Below are positions 1 to 10,882 of a DNA stretch of 64,000 nt, piece by piece (within the stretch, counting starts at the first letter, position 1; each line of letters starts with the position of its first letter). The notes under the pieces are model-generated. The model searched no databases, was not told where the DNA came from, and worked only from the letters and a program-made list of their open reading frames with translations. Source of the DNA: Lingula anatina (lineage: Eukaryota > Brachiopoda > Lingulata > Lingulida > Lingulidae); assembly GCF_001039355.2 (NCBI RefSeq), contig NW_019775925.1, positions 30,701 through 94,700 on the forward strand, read 5' to 3'. The position numbers were made by a program, and so were the translations under genes.

Positions 1-3000
1 GTTAATTTGTTTTTCGATTTTAATAATACGAGATTTTTATTTGTTATTGCTGCAAGATTCTTTTGATACCCTCTTATAACAGTTTTCCAGGCAGAAGGTA
101 AAGCGCTGATGACGCCTTGATAGTCAAGGAAATTACAATCTATATTATATTCATCACAAAAAACGTCTAGACTTTTTACTGAACCAGTATTATCAATCAG
201 GTCATTAACGTAAAGCACTCCTTTTCGAAACCAAGGTTTATAGAAGATTATCTTTTTATTGATCTTAATATGATCATTTCCCCATAAAGGTTGTGCTAGG
301 ATATCATCCGGAGAAGTAGTAGAAAATTCTTGCACAGAAGCCCATATTCCCAAAATCTCTTTCCAGAAAGTGTTTAGTATATTAATATTGCGTATAGACT
401 GTAGGCCCTTCAATGGAAGTAGCAATACGTCAACTCCCCCGATTTCCGCAATCTCATCCATCAAAAGAATTTTCCACGAAGAACAATTATGTGGATTTAC
501 CAATTTCTTTAGCCATATCAATTTAAGAGCTTTACAGAAGGATTTCACCTTGAGGACCTTTAATCCACCGTTTTCATAAGAATTAATCATAACATTTCTC
601 TTAACTTTATCTATTTTACTGTTCCAGATAAAGCGATAAAAGACTCGCTCCAATTCTTTAAATAAATGATCAGCAGGCATAGGAAGGACAGTTAATATTT
701 GGATGATGGTTGGGAGTGCCAAGGATTTTAAAATAGTTACTTTACCTAGGAGTGAAATATGACGGAACGACCAATCATTTAACAACGATTTGATGGAATG
801 TAATTTTCTTCATAAATGTCCTCCTTTGCTAGGTTATACCAAATACCCAGTAGTTTAAATTTCCCACTATGATTCCAAAATATACTTTTAGAGGTTTGAT
901 ACTCCTCACCACAGCAGCGCTTTGCTCCAATCCAAACAGCCTGGCTTTTTTCAAAATTTATTTTCAATCCTGAACATTGAGAGAACAATTCTAGCATATC
1001 CAGAGCTGCATTCAATGACTCTCTATCATCGGCTAGATGGAGCGTAGAGTCATCTGCGTATTGTGTAATGACGTATTCTGAGTTATTCAGTAAGATCCCT
1101 TTTATGTTTTGATCAAATTTGACCGCCGCGCTGAGCAATTCTATGCAGATAATAAATATGTAAGGGGACAGAGGATCACCCTGTTTAACACCCCGAGTGA
1201 CATTAAAGAATTCTGTTAGATGTCCATTATTTTCCACTGCAGTGGAAACATTAAAGTAAAGGGTTTTGAACCAGTTTTGAATATCTTCACTAAAATTAAA
1301 AAATTTAAGACACTGCAAAATATATGCCTACTCTACAGAATCAAAAGCTTTTTCGAAATCTAGCATTAGCAAAATTCCTGAAATGTCATCTTTTTCTGTT
1401 TTATGGATGATATCTTGAATAGTTCTGGAACATTCGCCTATATAGCGACCTTTAACAAATCCAGCCTGTGTAAAAGAGATGATATCGTCAATGTGTAATT
1501 GGATTCTGGCTGCTATGCAAGCAGAAGCAAGTTTGTAATCAACGTTCAGCAAAGTAATTGGACGCCAATTCTTAAGGAATACTTTCTCCTTCCCCTCCTT
1601 TGGTATACACTTGATTATACCTTGGCGTTGAGATGTAGACATTGACTGTACTTCAAAGGATTTATTCAGTGACCTAAGCAGAGGCTCTTTGAGATCAGTC
1701 CAAAAGAATTTATAAAATTCTACCGTATAGCCATCTAAACCAGTAGATTTTCCATTCTTCATTTTCTTAAGTACTTTGAGACATTCTGTTTGGGACAGAG
1801 AGCCATTCATAGTAATCTTTTTTTCTTCTGGAAGTTTTTTAATAAATGGGTTTTCGTCTTTGAAAAAGGTATAACTATGGACGTTATCAATTAGAGTGTC
1901 TTTTGAAAAGGTAGAAATCGCTATAGTAGCTTTTTTGTTCTTTTAAGATATCGTGGATATTTGTTATTTCTTTTCCGTCCTTCCTCCTCAATTTAGATAT
2001 CGATTTCTCACAATAATTCCTTTTTTCTAAATTAAGAAAATATTTTGAACTTTTTTCTCCTTCTACTTTCCATTTTGCTTTTGCCCTTAAAATAATCCCC
2101 TCAATTTTTTTGTCACGTATACTTTTTAATTCATCTTCTTTTCCCTGAATTGCCAACCGAATAGTCTCATCATCCCTGTTGTTTAGAGAGTCATATAATT
2201 TGTTCAATTCTTCACTTATTATTTTTTCTTCTTTTTCTGCTTCTCTCTTTTTAAAGGATGCGTACTTAATCGTTTCACCTCTAATACTAAATTTTAAGGT
2301 TTCCCAGAGCAAACAATCGTCAATATTAAATTCTGCCATTTCCACGTTTTCATTATCGTCTGTCCTGTACTGCTTTATCACTTCTTTTATGTTTTTTTTA
2401 ATTAAGTCTACATAATTCCAATCGCCTAACAGACTGTTGTTGAATTTCCACGTCCCCCTTCCTCTCTCAATTTGAATAAAATTAATCTCCATGTTTACTG
2501 GGGAGTGGTCTGATTTATAAGCAAAATCCATGCCAGCAGCTACAGCTATGTCTTGTAAATCAAAAGAAATAAAAAAATAGTCAAGTCTGCTTTTTTTTCT
2601 TATTTGGTCCAAACCACGTAAATTTTCTACATTCCGCATTCATTTCTCGCCAAATATCAATTAAATCCAAACTGTCCATTATGCGGACAATTTCTCGATT
2701 TGCCTTTGTGTTGTTGTTGTGTAGGTAATTATCGGTGTCAGTTATGTAATCAAGTGGGACGTTCCAGTCACCCCCAAGTATTATCGAGGTATTTCCAATG
2801 ACTTCAATTTTATTTTGAATCTCCTTAAAGAAAAACGGATCGTCATTGCTTGGTCCATAAATAGCACCTAGCGTGAGTCTCGTACCCTCAATTTCAATGT
2901 CTAGTAATAGGTAACTACCTCTAAGATCTTTAATCTCTTTGTGGATTTTAAAGTCAAAGGAAGATTTGAATAAGATGCCAACACCTCTTTTATAACTAGT

Positions 3001-3183
3001 TAGTGAACAAAAAACCGCGTCCCCACCCCATTCATTTTTCCACAAGCTTTCGTTTATCTTCTCACTGTGAGTATCAATCAATATAGCGATGTCATATTTG
3101 GACCTGCATTTATGAAAAATATCTCTCCTTTTCACCGTATTGCTACTGAGTCCTCGACAATTCAGACTTACTATTTTAACCAT
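1..3183 (-). pseudogene. LINE (L1/Tx1-like) ORF2: endonuclease-reverse transcriptase, decayed
   Basis: This is the second ORF of a non-LTR retrotransposon, read on the minus strand from ATG at 3183. It begins with an apurinic-type endonuclease: NCRGL near residue 8, a GGDWNVPLD motif, and a terminal SDHSPV. The reverse transcriptase follows, with a TGLDG motif, LDFEKAFDSVE, QGDPLSPYIF and the catalytic YADD. The domain order and the NCRGL/YADD forms fit the L1/Tx1 group. The copy is dead. An 8-T run near 2590 shifts the frame (the second LINE copy has 7 T there). A second shift lies near 1900. An in-frame TAG at 1328-1330 replaces what is probably a Trp after DSVE, and another shift lies near 780. 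Positions 1-780 still read as the C-terminal part of ORF2 in another frame. The 3' end lies outside the window. Confidence 0.93.
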
Positions 3184-3842
3184 TACTAGAATCTAATAAC
3201 AAACATTTAACCAATAAAAAGGACGATACTTCCGCAAGTAGTCTAGGCATTATCACCACGTAATTATAAACACATACATTCACACAAATCGACACCACAG
3301 ACAAACATTAACGGTACAACACTGAGTGGTAAACACATATATCAGGAAGCCAGCTGTTGCCTATCCTGCGAATGATAGCATGACTATATACAGTACAAAC
3401 AGGAAAACCCCTCTGTCTCTGCAAAAAACAATGTTCATGTAATTATCCAATATTCACATAATCTCATTTTCGTATATGTAGATTAATTTTTAAAAAAATT
3501 GGCGTAATGAGTTTCAGGCTGAGGTAAAGCCACCCGTTACTCTTTTACATACATCCACTAAGTCTAATATATATCAGGTCTTTTAGAGAGGTATACGTAA
3601 AACACATAATAATCTAGAGAAATGACATATAGTTTCTATACCACTGGCACAATCGTACCTCCAGACTGTAACAGGTACGTAAACTACAAAACAATGTACC
3701 ACATACCTATCAAGAGAGAATTCATATAGTTCGCATTAGATCCATTCTCCTCTTTAAGCAATATCTCATATTTGTATAGAGGGAGAATGGAATGTAACTC
3801 ATCATATATTCGTTTTAATCAAAATATATTTGGTTTAATGTT
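3184..3842 (-). other. Inter-ORF spacer of the LINE copy 1
   Basis: About 660 bp separate the ORF1 stop (near 3843) from the ORF2 start (3183). I see no long ORF or repeat here. The first 60 bp upstream of ORF2 are shared with the second LINE copy (up to about 4973), after which the two diverge. It may be a genuine long spacer or carry an internal insertion. Confidence 0.5.
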
Positions 3843-4117
3843 TTATTTTCTTATTTTAACTTTCTTGTCAATGTCATCGTCAATAGAAAATCTCATTCTC
3901 TGGCCAGTGTGTTTCACTTTACCGTACACACTCCCATCATAAATCCACGACTGTTCAATTTGCTCGTTTTCCTTTAGGCGCTGCAGTAATTGAGCGTTTA
4001 GTTTGGTAATATCGTCAGCCAGCCGAACACCTTTGTCATGCCTTTTCAAGGTAGATCTACTCCGCATTATACGTACCTTGATTTCCGTGTTTTTAACATG
4101 CATAAGAATTGGCCGTG
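3843..4117 (-). pseudogene. LINE ORF1 C-terminal fragment
   Basis: Minus-strand coding remnant of about 90 residues ending at a stop near 3843. It shows the C-terminal layout of L1-type ORF1 proteins: a basic stretch starting RPILMHVKN, then LADDITKLN, then SWIYDGSVYGK. Its position upstream of ORF2 at 3183 fits the 5' ORF of the same element. It is cut on its 5' side by the N at 4118 and is read through into an unrelated ORF2 fragment beyond the N, which is a join artefact and not a real fusion. Confidence 0.75.
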
Positions 4118-4118
4118 N
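4118..4118. other. Single-N assembly gap inside LINE sequence
   Basis: One N separates the ORF1 C-terminus of LINE copy 1 from the ORF2 N-terminus of copy 2. In a LINE the order must be ORF1 then ORF2, so two element copies have been abutted here. The true gap length is unknown. Confidence 0.85.
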
Positions 4119-4973
4119 TATGGTTTTTTTAATTAAGTTTACATAATTCCAATCGCCTAACAGACTGTTGTTGAATTTCCACGTCCCCCTTCCTCTTTCA
4201 ATTTGAATGAAATTAATCTCCATGTTTACTGGAGAGTGGTCTGATTTATAAGCAAAATCCATGCCAGCAGCAACAGCTATGTCTTGTAAATCAGAAGAAA
4301 TCAAAAAATAGTCAAGTCTGCTTTTTTTCTTATTTGGTCCAAACCACGTAAATTTTCTAAATTCCGCGTTCATTTCTCGCCAGATATCAATTAAATCCAA
4401 ACTGTCCATTATGCGGACAATTTCTCGGTTTGCCTTTGTGTTGTTGTTGTGTAGGTAATTATCGGTGTCAGTTATGTAATCAAGTGGTACGTTCCAGTCC
4501 CCCCCAAGTATTATTGAGGTATTTCCAATTACTTCAATTTTATTTTGGATCTCCTTAAAGAAAGACGGATCGTCATTATTTGGTCCATAAATAGCGCCTA
4601 GCGTGAGTCTCGTGCCCTGAATTTCCATGTCTAGTAATAGGTAACTCCCTCTAGGATCTTTAATCTCTTTGTGGATTTTAAAGTCAAAGGAAGATTTGAA
4701 TAAGATGCCAACACCTCTTTTGTAACTAGTTAGTGAACAAAAAACCGCGTCCCCACCCCATTCATTTTTCCACAAGCTTTCGTTTTTCTTCTCACTGTGA
4801 GTATCAATCAATATAGCGATGTCATATTTGGACCTGCATTTATGAAAAATATCTCTCCTTTTCACCATATTGCTACTGAGTCCTCGACAATTCAGACTTA
4901 CTATTTTAACCATTACTTAGAATCTAATAACAAATATTTAACCAATAAAAAGGACGATACTTCCTTGCTGGGT
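4119..4973 (-). mobile_element. Second LINE copy, ORF2 endonuclease part only
   Basis: Minus-strand ORF2 start at 4913 reads about 265 residues of endonuclease without a frameshift (NCRGL, GGDWNVPLD, SDHSPV). It is very similar to copy 1 (2400-3183), and the poly-T run that breaks copy 1 is intact here. Similarity to copy 1 ends at about 4973, 60 bp upstream of the ATG. This is either a 5' truncation of the element or a different spacer. The reverse transcriptase half is lost at the N. Confidence 0.85.
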
Positions 4974-5320
4974 TAAAATTCAGTTACAGGCCTATAGAAA
5001 TGACTGATAATAAGATGTTATGTACAACTATTACTTTTTAAAATGGCCAATTACTTTTTTTGCGATAGCCTCTTTTTAGAACAGTCTGGATCTCTAACTG
5101 TTATTTAATGCGACCGTCAGATGGCAGTAACGTGCAAGTTGTCCACGTGGATTCCATACGTCCTCGCGAATGCTGATTCGCTTTGTTCCTTGTCACGTTA
5201 TCCATAAAAACTACCCCTAGTTTGAAATTCTTTAGAAAATCCAAGTTGGATTGCCTTGATTCACTTTTTGACTGAGTTTATACATTTTTAACTAAAATAT
5301 GACATAAATGTTGCACTTAC
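4974..5320. other. Gap between LINE and CAP gene, nothing recognised
   Basis: No coding exon, repeat or polyadenylation site could be supported here. The last exon(s) of the CAP gene would be expected downstream of 5321 on the minus strand. They may have been displaced by the LINE or lost at the 4118 gap. Confidence 0.4.
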
Positions 5321-8300
5321 CACCACAAGCAGATGGGTTCATAGTACATTCGTATGAGGAAACTGAAAGACAAAACGAAAATAAAAATTAATACATAAAA
5401 TTGTTTTCTATGGTACCGACACCGATGGTCGATTATCTTAAGACATTGTATTATTAAAGTTGTAGTCTCTGTAAATTGTGCTTGTAGCCTCGTCCAATCA
5501 AGCAATAAATAAATAAATAAATAAATAAATAAATTCCAGTAATATTGGCATTTACATTATTTCTGTCTTCTACTTACTACAGAGTTTCCCGTCATTGGAA
5601 CACCCCCCAGATCCTGAAGGACACTGACTGCAGCCTTGTCCACTCTTGTATGGTTTCTGGCCCTGGTAGTTACCTCTTTATAAACACACACGATAAAACA
5701 GTAAGTTATACATGTAGTCACAGATGGATCGCATTTCCCATATAAATTAGTATTTTACCTTAACACAAACCTGTTTATTCCAAAAGCATGATATGTAGAT
5801 CAACAGACTCGGATTATCAGTCTGATAATTACATGTACATGTATATAGGTATTTGTATTTTTGCGCCATTACATGCACACACGTGTAACCGAGGCACGAC
5901 AACAAATGTATTGTCCTTTTAGAAAAATCTTTATTCGCACTATATTCACATCCGATCACTGGTGTATCTCACTTGAACTTACGCGCCAACTGATTTTTTA
6001 GTCCCGGGTCACATGACCCACGTGACACCAAAAGGGCGCTAACACCAGCTATACATATTCATTACATGAGCTATTTATAAAAAGGTACTTATATTAGGTA
6101 GGCTACATATTTAAATATACATTAACATACAAAACATATACCCTATTACACACGTAGACATGCATGTACACGATATGTGAACAGTACGCGCCCACAGAAC
6201 GCACAACACACACACACACACACACACACACATGCAACGTACTCCCACATACTCACGCGTGGACAAACAAAAATTACACTTCATATGCACACAAACACAC
6301 GAACGTGTACGCACTCACAACCATACAGACACATAATACTGACACACACACGCATGCACGCACGAGCGCACGCACGAACCCACGCTCATACTCACCCAGG
6401 GAAATAGTGACAGACGACATTCCACCAATTTTGGGACTGCGCAAATGGTGACCCGGTGGTGCAGTAAGCGATACCACATCCCAGGCGATAACTGTTGGCC
6501 CATACAAGCTGGAAAGTGACAGGAACGAGGAAAACATGTAGGTCAGAGTAATTGTACAACAATTCCTCGGGATCGACATACACTGTGCATACTATGCACA
6601 AATAACAGTTCTCACCTTTGCTGCTTTGTTTAAGCCAAACGGACACTAAATAACTCACTAAAATTAATTTAAAATAAGTCCAAGTCGAAATAATTTGGTC
6701 AAGTCGACAGATTTCTTTGTCCCTTTTTTATAAAAGACACCCCAACCCCCGCCTCCTAATGCACACGCGCACTTAACATTTCTTTACACAAATTAGTTTA
6801 AAGTGTGACAGAAATGAAAGTCCGCTAGGAACCGTGTCCCGCTTCCCATTACTCGTACAGGTGACATTCTTCCCGTATACTACCCCAACACTCCAACTAA
6901 CCTTAACCTGTAGTAATCATATGGAAACCCGGACATCCATTCCGAGGACTTTCATTTATGTTACACTTGATAACCATTATTACCATCACCCCCTACCTGT
7001 GTATAGTGTCCACACACTTTCCCATCGTTACACGTATTAGAAGCGTAATTATAATATTGATTCTCTGCATGAAGACTGTCCACGACGTTTGTCGCCAGAT
7101 TGGTCGGTTTCTGGGCCGAGAAGGCTGTCCGTGCCCACAGATTCTGACCTCTGTACTGGGGTGTGCTGAAGTCGTAAGGGCAGCCGGTGAGGTCGACGGT
7201 GCCGTGAGCCCATATGCATCTGTTGGCGTACGCCTGGGCGTCGCAGTTGGCTAAATCATCGTCCCATACCTAAAACAAAGGATTTATTTTTATTTATTTT
7301 TTTAATTATTATTATTATTATCTTTTGATAATTTGGGCCACACACAGGGAAGTGCAGCGGGCCACAAATGCCCATCGAGCAGTCACTATAATGTTTTAAA
7401 TGCTATGAGCCGTGCAAGCAAACGTGGTCGCGACTTCCTCATTTAAGTCTGTCGAAATAAGTTTTCTCCTTAACACCTATCGAATTATCATTCAAAAATT
7501 TTTATTCAACTACAAGTTTGTGGCATAATGGAGGTGCGATAGCAAAGCTGGGCTCCGTATCTCGAAAGGTTCGCTATGTTGCGCACGTGCGCAACATAGC
7601 GAACCTTTCGAGATACGAGCCCTGGTTATCTATCCATATTTGTGCGCTAACTCACCATCCGTGTCATGTCAGATGCCGGTGGATTCACATTTGCCCTATG
7701 GAAATTGTGACGGTCCACAAGACCTTGTTTCTCCTGAGCTGTGAACCCATTCGCTGGGCATGCGCAGTTGGCTTGACGTTTTGCACGAGGAGCTGAAAAG
7801 ACATCGAAAATCATGACTGTTTATCTTTACCATAGATCTACAACATCAGAACATGTACGGGATTGACTCCTATGCTATTGGTGTTGATTTTTACATGTAA
7901 TTTCTCGATACGTGTACCATCTGTCAGATTCAAAATGGTATAATTTTCATTGTTTTATTTCTTATCTTAGAGACGAAAAGGTCAACCTCTTTTTAAATTC
8001 TTGAAAGAAGAACCTTTTTTTTCAATTCTTAAAAGAACAACCGTTTTTTTTTTTGTTGTTGTTGTTGTTTTTTTTTTTTTTTTTTAAATTCTTAAAAGAA
8101 GACTTCCTGTGAAACTTCAATGACCGTTGCAATGGTTGCTATTATGCATGTACACATGGACAAAACGCATGTTTCAAATCATAATAATTTCAAGAATAGT
8201 TAATGTCATTGAAATACTTGTATTAATGAATAAATATATCAGAGTAGAACGACGAATAAATAACCACATAAAAAGATAGCAGGAATCCTGCGTGAATATA

Positions 8301-10761
8301 GCAATATTGCCTATGTTTCCTGATTTAACGACGCCCTATAGACTGCAGCCAATGGTACATTAAAGGGCTTTCAATTATGCAAATAGCAGCAATAAATGCC
8401 GTACAATAAACTTGTATAATGGCCTTAATGAAGTGAGGAAGCTGCAGGGTAATGTAGAATTAATGGGTACATCACTCTGTTGCCACGCGTATACATCTTC
8501 TTCTCACTTAACTGTTCGTGAATGTCTCCATCATTTGTCTATTAAACAACCGTATGAGTATCGAGTAAAGAATAAAATGCAATTGCCAGCCTTGAACCAT
8601 TTGTTCGACGTCTTTAAGAAAGGGGTATGGTCTTGTGTAACGGAGCCGGGTTTTAGAAAAGGCGGCAAAACCGGCTCGTACATACATATGTGTAAAAAAT
8701 GGTTTGGAATAGTTTGCGAAGGAAATAAATCCACAAATGTGTATAAATATCTTAATTTGTGTATATATATATATATATATATATAAGTTAGCGTCTCGAT
8801 ACGTCTGTCTACACAGGTACATCTAAACTCACATAATGCAGACAGGGTACATATTTATCATGCAATTCTATGATAAACACAAGTACGCTTCACTGATGTA
8901 TGCACAACAGAGGCCAAGAAATCATCTTCCCTGTCCATCTGAACTGGAGTTTTTGTCATTTAATAATACTAGCTAAACATGTATACAACTACTGCAAAAG
9001 GCCTACATGTATCTTACCTGCGTCAATGGTCAACGGTAGAATGGATGCTACAAGGTACAGCGATTGGAAAATAGTCTGAAAAGAGAAGATCGATTCAAAC
9101 ATCAAAAAAGATCAATTCAACCATCACAATTTAGGTCCAAGCGGGAAGAAATAAGAGAGTAGTTTTTGTTTTGAAGGAGGGCTGCAGCATACCTCTAATA
9201 TTTTTGTAGTTGTCTGAGGACCAGATCTGTAAAGTCACTAAATGAAAACAGAAATAGTCGATCCGACCTTAAACTAATGTTAACAGCCATCTCTGTAAGG
9301 GCAACCCCTCATTAACCTCGGGATAATAACATCTCTCTCTTTTTCTCTCTCAAAACATACCGTTGCTGTTACTTTGGTGAGTGCAAGGCCCTGCAGAAAT
9401 TCAGTCACGGTGGGGAAATTGAATCAAACTAATGTTCCCGATAAAGGCATTATGCTTCCAGCTCACGTGTAGTTTAAAACTGGGTTTCCATACCTAGGTT
9501 CGATCCACCTCCAAGGGGTTTCTCGCTAAATTAATTTCGGCCTACTGAAGCTGCTAAACAATAATTAATCACCCCCTTGCAGTTTCAGTAGACATACGTG
9601 AAAGACATCTAAGCCACTTAAGGTGATTGCAATTTAGCGAGAATCTCCTTGGAGATAGATCAATCCGCAGTTGGTACGATAGGGTTTGGGAATGGTCCTT
9701 AAACCGCGGATGTCATGGCTTGATTACTGGGTTGTGGTTTTTAACGGTTTCGTCGTGAAAGACCACCAGCTGATTCAACGTGAAGCAGGAGAATACAACA
9801 CTGCATTCATACCAAACGAAGCACAGGTTTGCAAAGAATATAAAACGGTTTAGTTATTTACTCAGTATGAATATATTGCTTTAATCAAGTTACTAATGAA
9901 ATGTACTTATGAATTAATGTTTATAGATGATGACGTCTACGACGTCACCAACTCTACAAGAGGACATCAAATGGCTCATCATTGGTCATCAGTAAGTGAC
10001 CAGAGGAATCGGTAAGAAGTCCTCGTTGGATTAAACACGTTTTTGCAGACCAGACATTTTTGTGCATGAAAGACGTGATTAGGCCCATGGCGAATGTGGC
10101 TTGGGCTGTTTGCAATACTCGGGGAGGGGGGTTACCTTTACATCAAGACTACAGGGAAGGATAAAATTATTTTAATAACTTAAAAGTTAGGAACTGCGCT
10201 TTTGGAAAATGGTTTCTGCCTTGACCACTACTGGCTTTAAATGATTTTCGTGTCAGAAGCAATTTTTATCCAGTAAAAAGCATTGATTTATTAAACGTCT
10301 GTTGATAAAATAAGCTGAGGTTTTAGAGAAAGCCTTCAGAAAATGCTAATGTAGTTGAAAGATAAAACGTAGAAATGCATTTTTTTTCAACACGGTAGCA
10401 GCAAGCAATCCAATGTATCAGACTTTACTGATGATAAAAACTGGAACTCTGCACCTGCTTTTTAAGTAGTCAAAGTCAATTTAAAGGCGAACTCTGAAAC
10501 TCATCATACTGAGGTAGGCCTACATAAGTGTCACTTGCTCAATCGCTTAACAAATGTTATACAGATTATATTTCAGCAATGCTTCATCTATCTTAGATGA
10601 TCGTTCTTTATATAGAATGGATCGTATTTACTTTTGGGGATTTGTTTGGTAGGATGTACCTGTGTGGAACTGTAAAAAAAGTAATGAAAAAAAAACATCT
10701 TAACAAGTAAAAGAACATTGATGATTCAATCCAGCATCGGACTCACCTTCAGAGTGAACAT
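5321..10761 (-). CDS. CAP/CRISP-like secreted cysteine-rich protein, 3' end missing
   Basis: Six coding exons on the minus strand: 10761-10747, 9075-9018, 7792-7656, 7269-6997, 6508-6396, 5675-5578, then a possible seventh at 5362-5321. All have GT-AG sites and the phases agree (about 245 codons seen). Residues 1-24 are a signal peptide. An RAKR site at residues 27-30 suggests propeptide cleavage. The CAP domain follows: HNFHRANVNPPASDM, then VWDDDLA, an IWAH histidine, CGHYTQLVW (CAP1) and VCHYFPGGN (CAP2). A cysteine-rich tail ends in a series of closely spaced Cys, like the CRISP hinge. CAP proteins are secreted, and the molecular role of this one cannot be inferred. No stop codon was found; the next exon is missing at the LINE/gap boundary. 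Confidence 0.9.
6206..6232. repeat. (CA)n microsatellite
   Basis: Uninterrupted CA repeat in a CAP-gene intron, followed by about 150 bp of degenerate CA/CG-rich sequence. It generates spurious His/Thr-rich and Cys/Val-rich ORFs on both strands. Confidence 0.9.
7296..7535 (-). repeat. Dispersed retroposon-like repeat with (AAT)n tail, copy 1
   Basis: About 240 bp in a CAP-gene intron match 15,868-16,130 and 56,945-57,213: shared GTGGCCCACCAC-type box, the AAGTCG(T/C)GACCACG segment, and an AAT-rich run at one end. Read on the minus strand the microsatellite is the 3' tail, as in SINEs. I see no clear pol III A/B boxes. Confidence 0.65.
7550..7622. mobile_element. Near-perfect 73-bp foldback element
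   Basis: Begins GGGCTCCGTATCTCGAAAGG and ends with its reverse complement. The two halves meet at GCGCACGTGCGC with no loop, and only one base in the arms is unpaired. The same terminal arms occur at 15,480-15,627, so this is a dispersed family and not a chance palindrome. Confidence 0.8.
8762..8785. repeat. (TA)n microsatellite
   Basis: Uninterrupted TA dinucleotide run in the intron between CAP exons 2 and 3. Confidence 0.85.
9474..9702. mobile_element. MITE, 221 bp, TTAA-flanked, present only in left arm
   Basis: Inside intron 1 of the CAP gene. Terminal inverted repeats are long and imperfect (ACTGGGTTTCCATACC... against ...GGGTTTGGGAATGGTCC). Sub-terminal arms are TCGATCCACCTCCAAGG and CCTTGGAGATAGATCAATC. 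TTAA flanks both ends. The mirror position near 63,387 reads straight through GCGGTTTAAACTACACG, an empty site. Confidence 0.8.
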
Positions 10762-10874
10762 CTTGAACCGGTAACAAATGAGAAGACGGCCTGTGAGTTC
10801 CTAACCTGAAGATCTGTTTCTCCTTATCTAACCGTCACCAAACGGTGGATGAAGCACCCGATAAGCGTTCGCCC

Positions 10875-10882
10875 CTTATATA
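10875..10882 (-). promoter_or_regulatory. TATA box of the CAP gene
   Basis: TATATAAG on the minus strand, about 115 bp upstream of the CAP start codon. It lies in a block that is exceptionally conserved in the mirror copy (62,224-62,231). This spacing allows a short 5' UTR of roughly 85 bp. Confidence 0.7.

Noticed and set aside
6164-6579. Overlapping His/Thr-rich and Cys/Val-rich ORFs
   Set aside because: They are translations of a CA microsatellite and shadows of CAP exon 5 at 6396-6508.
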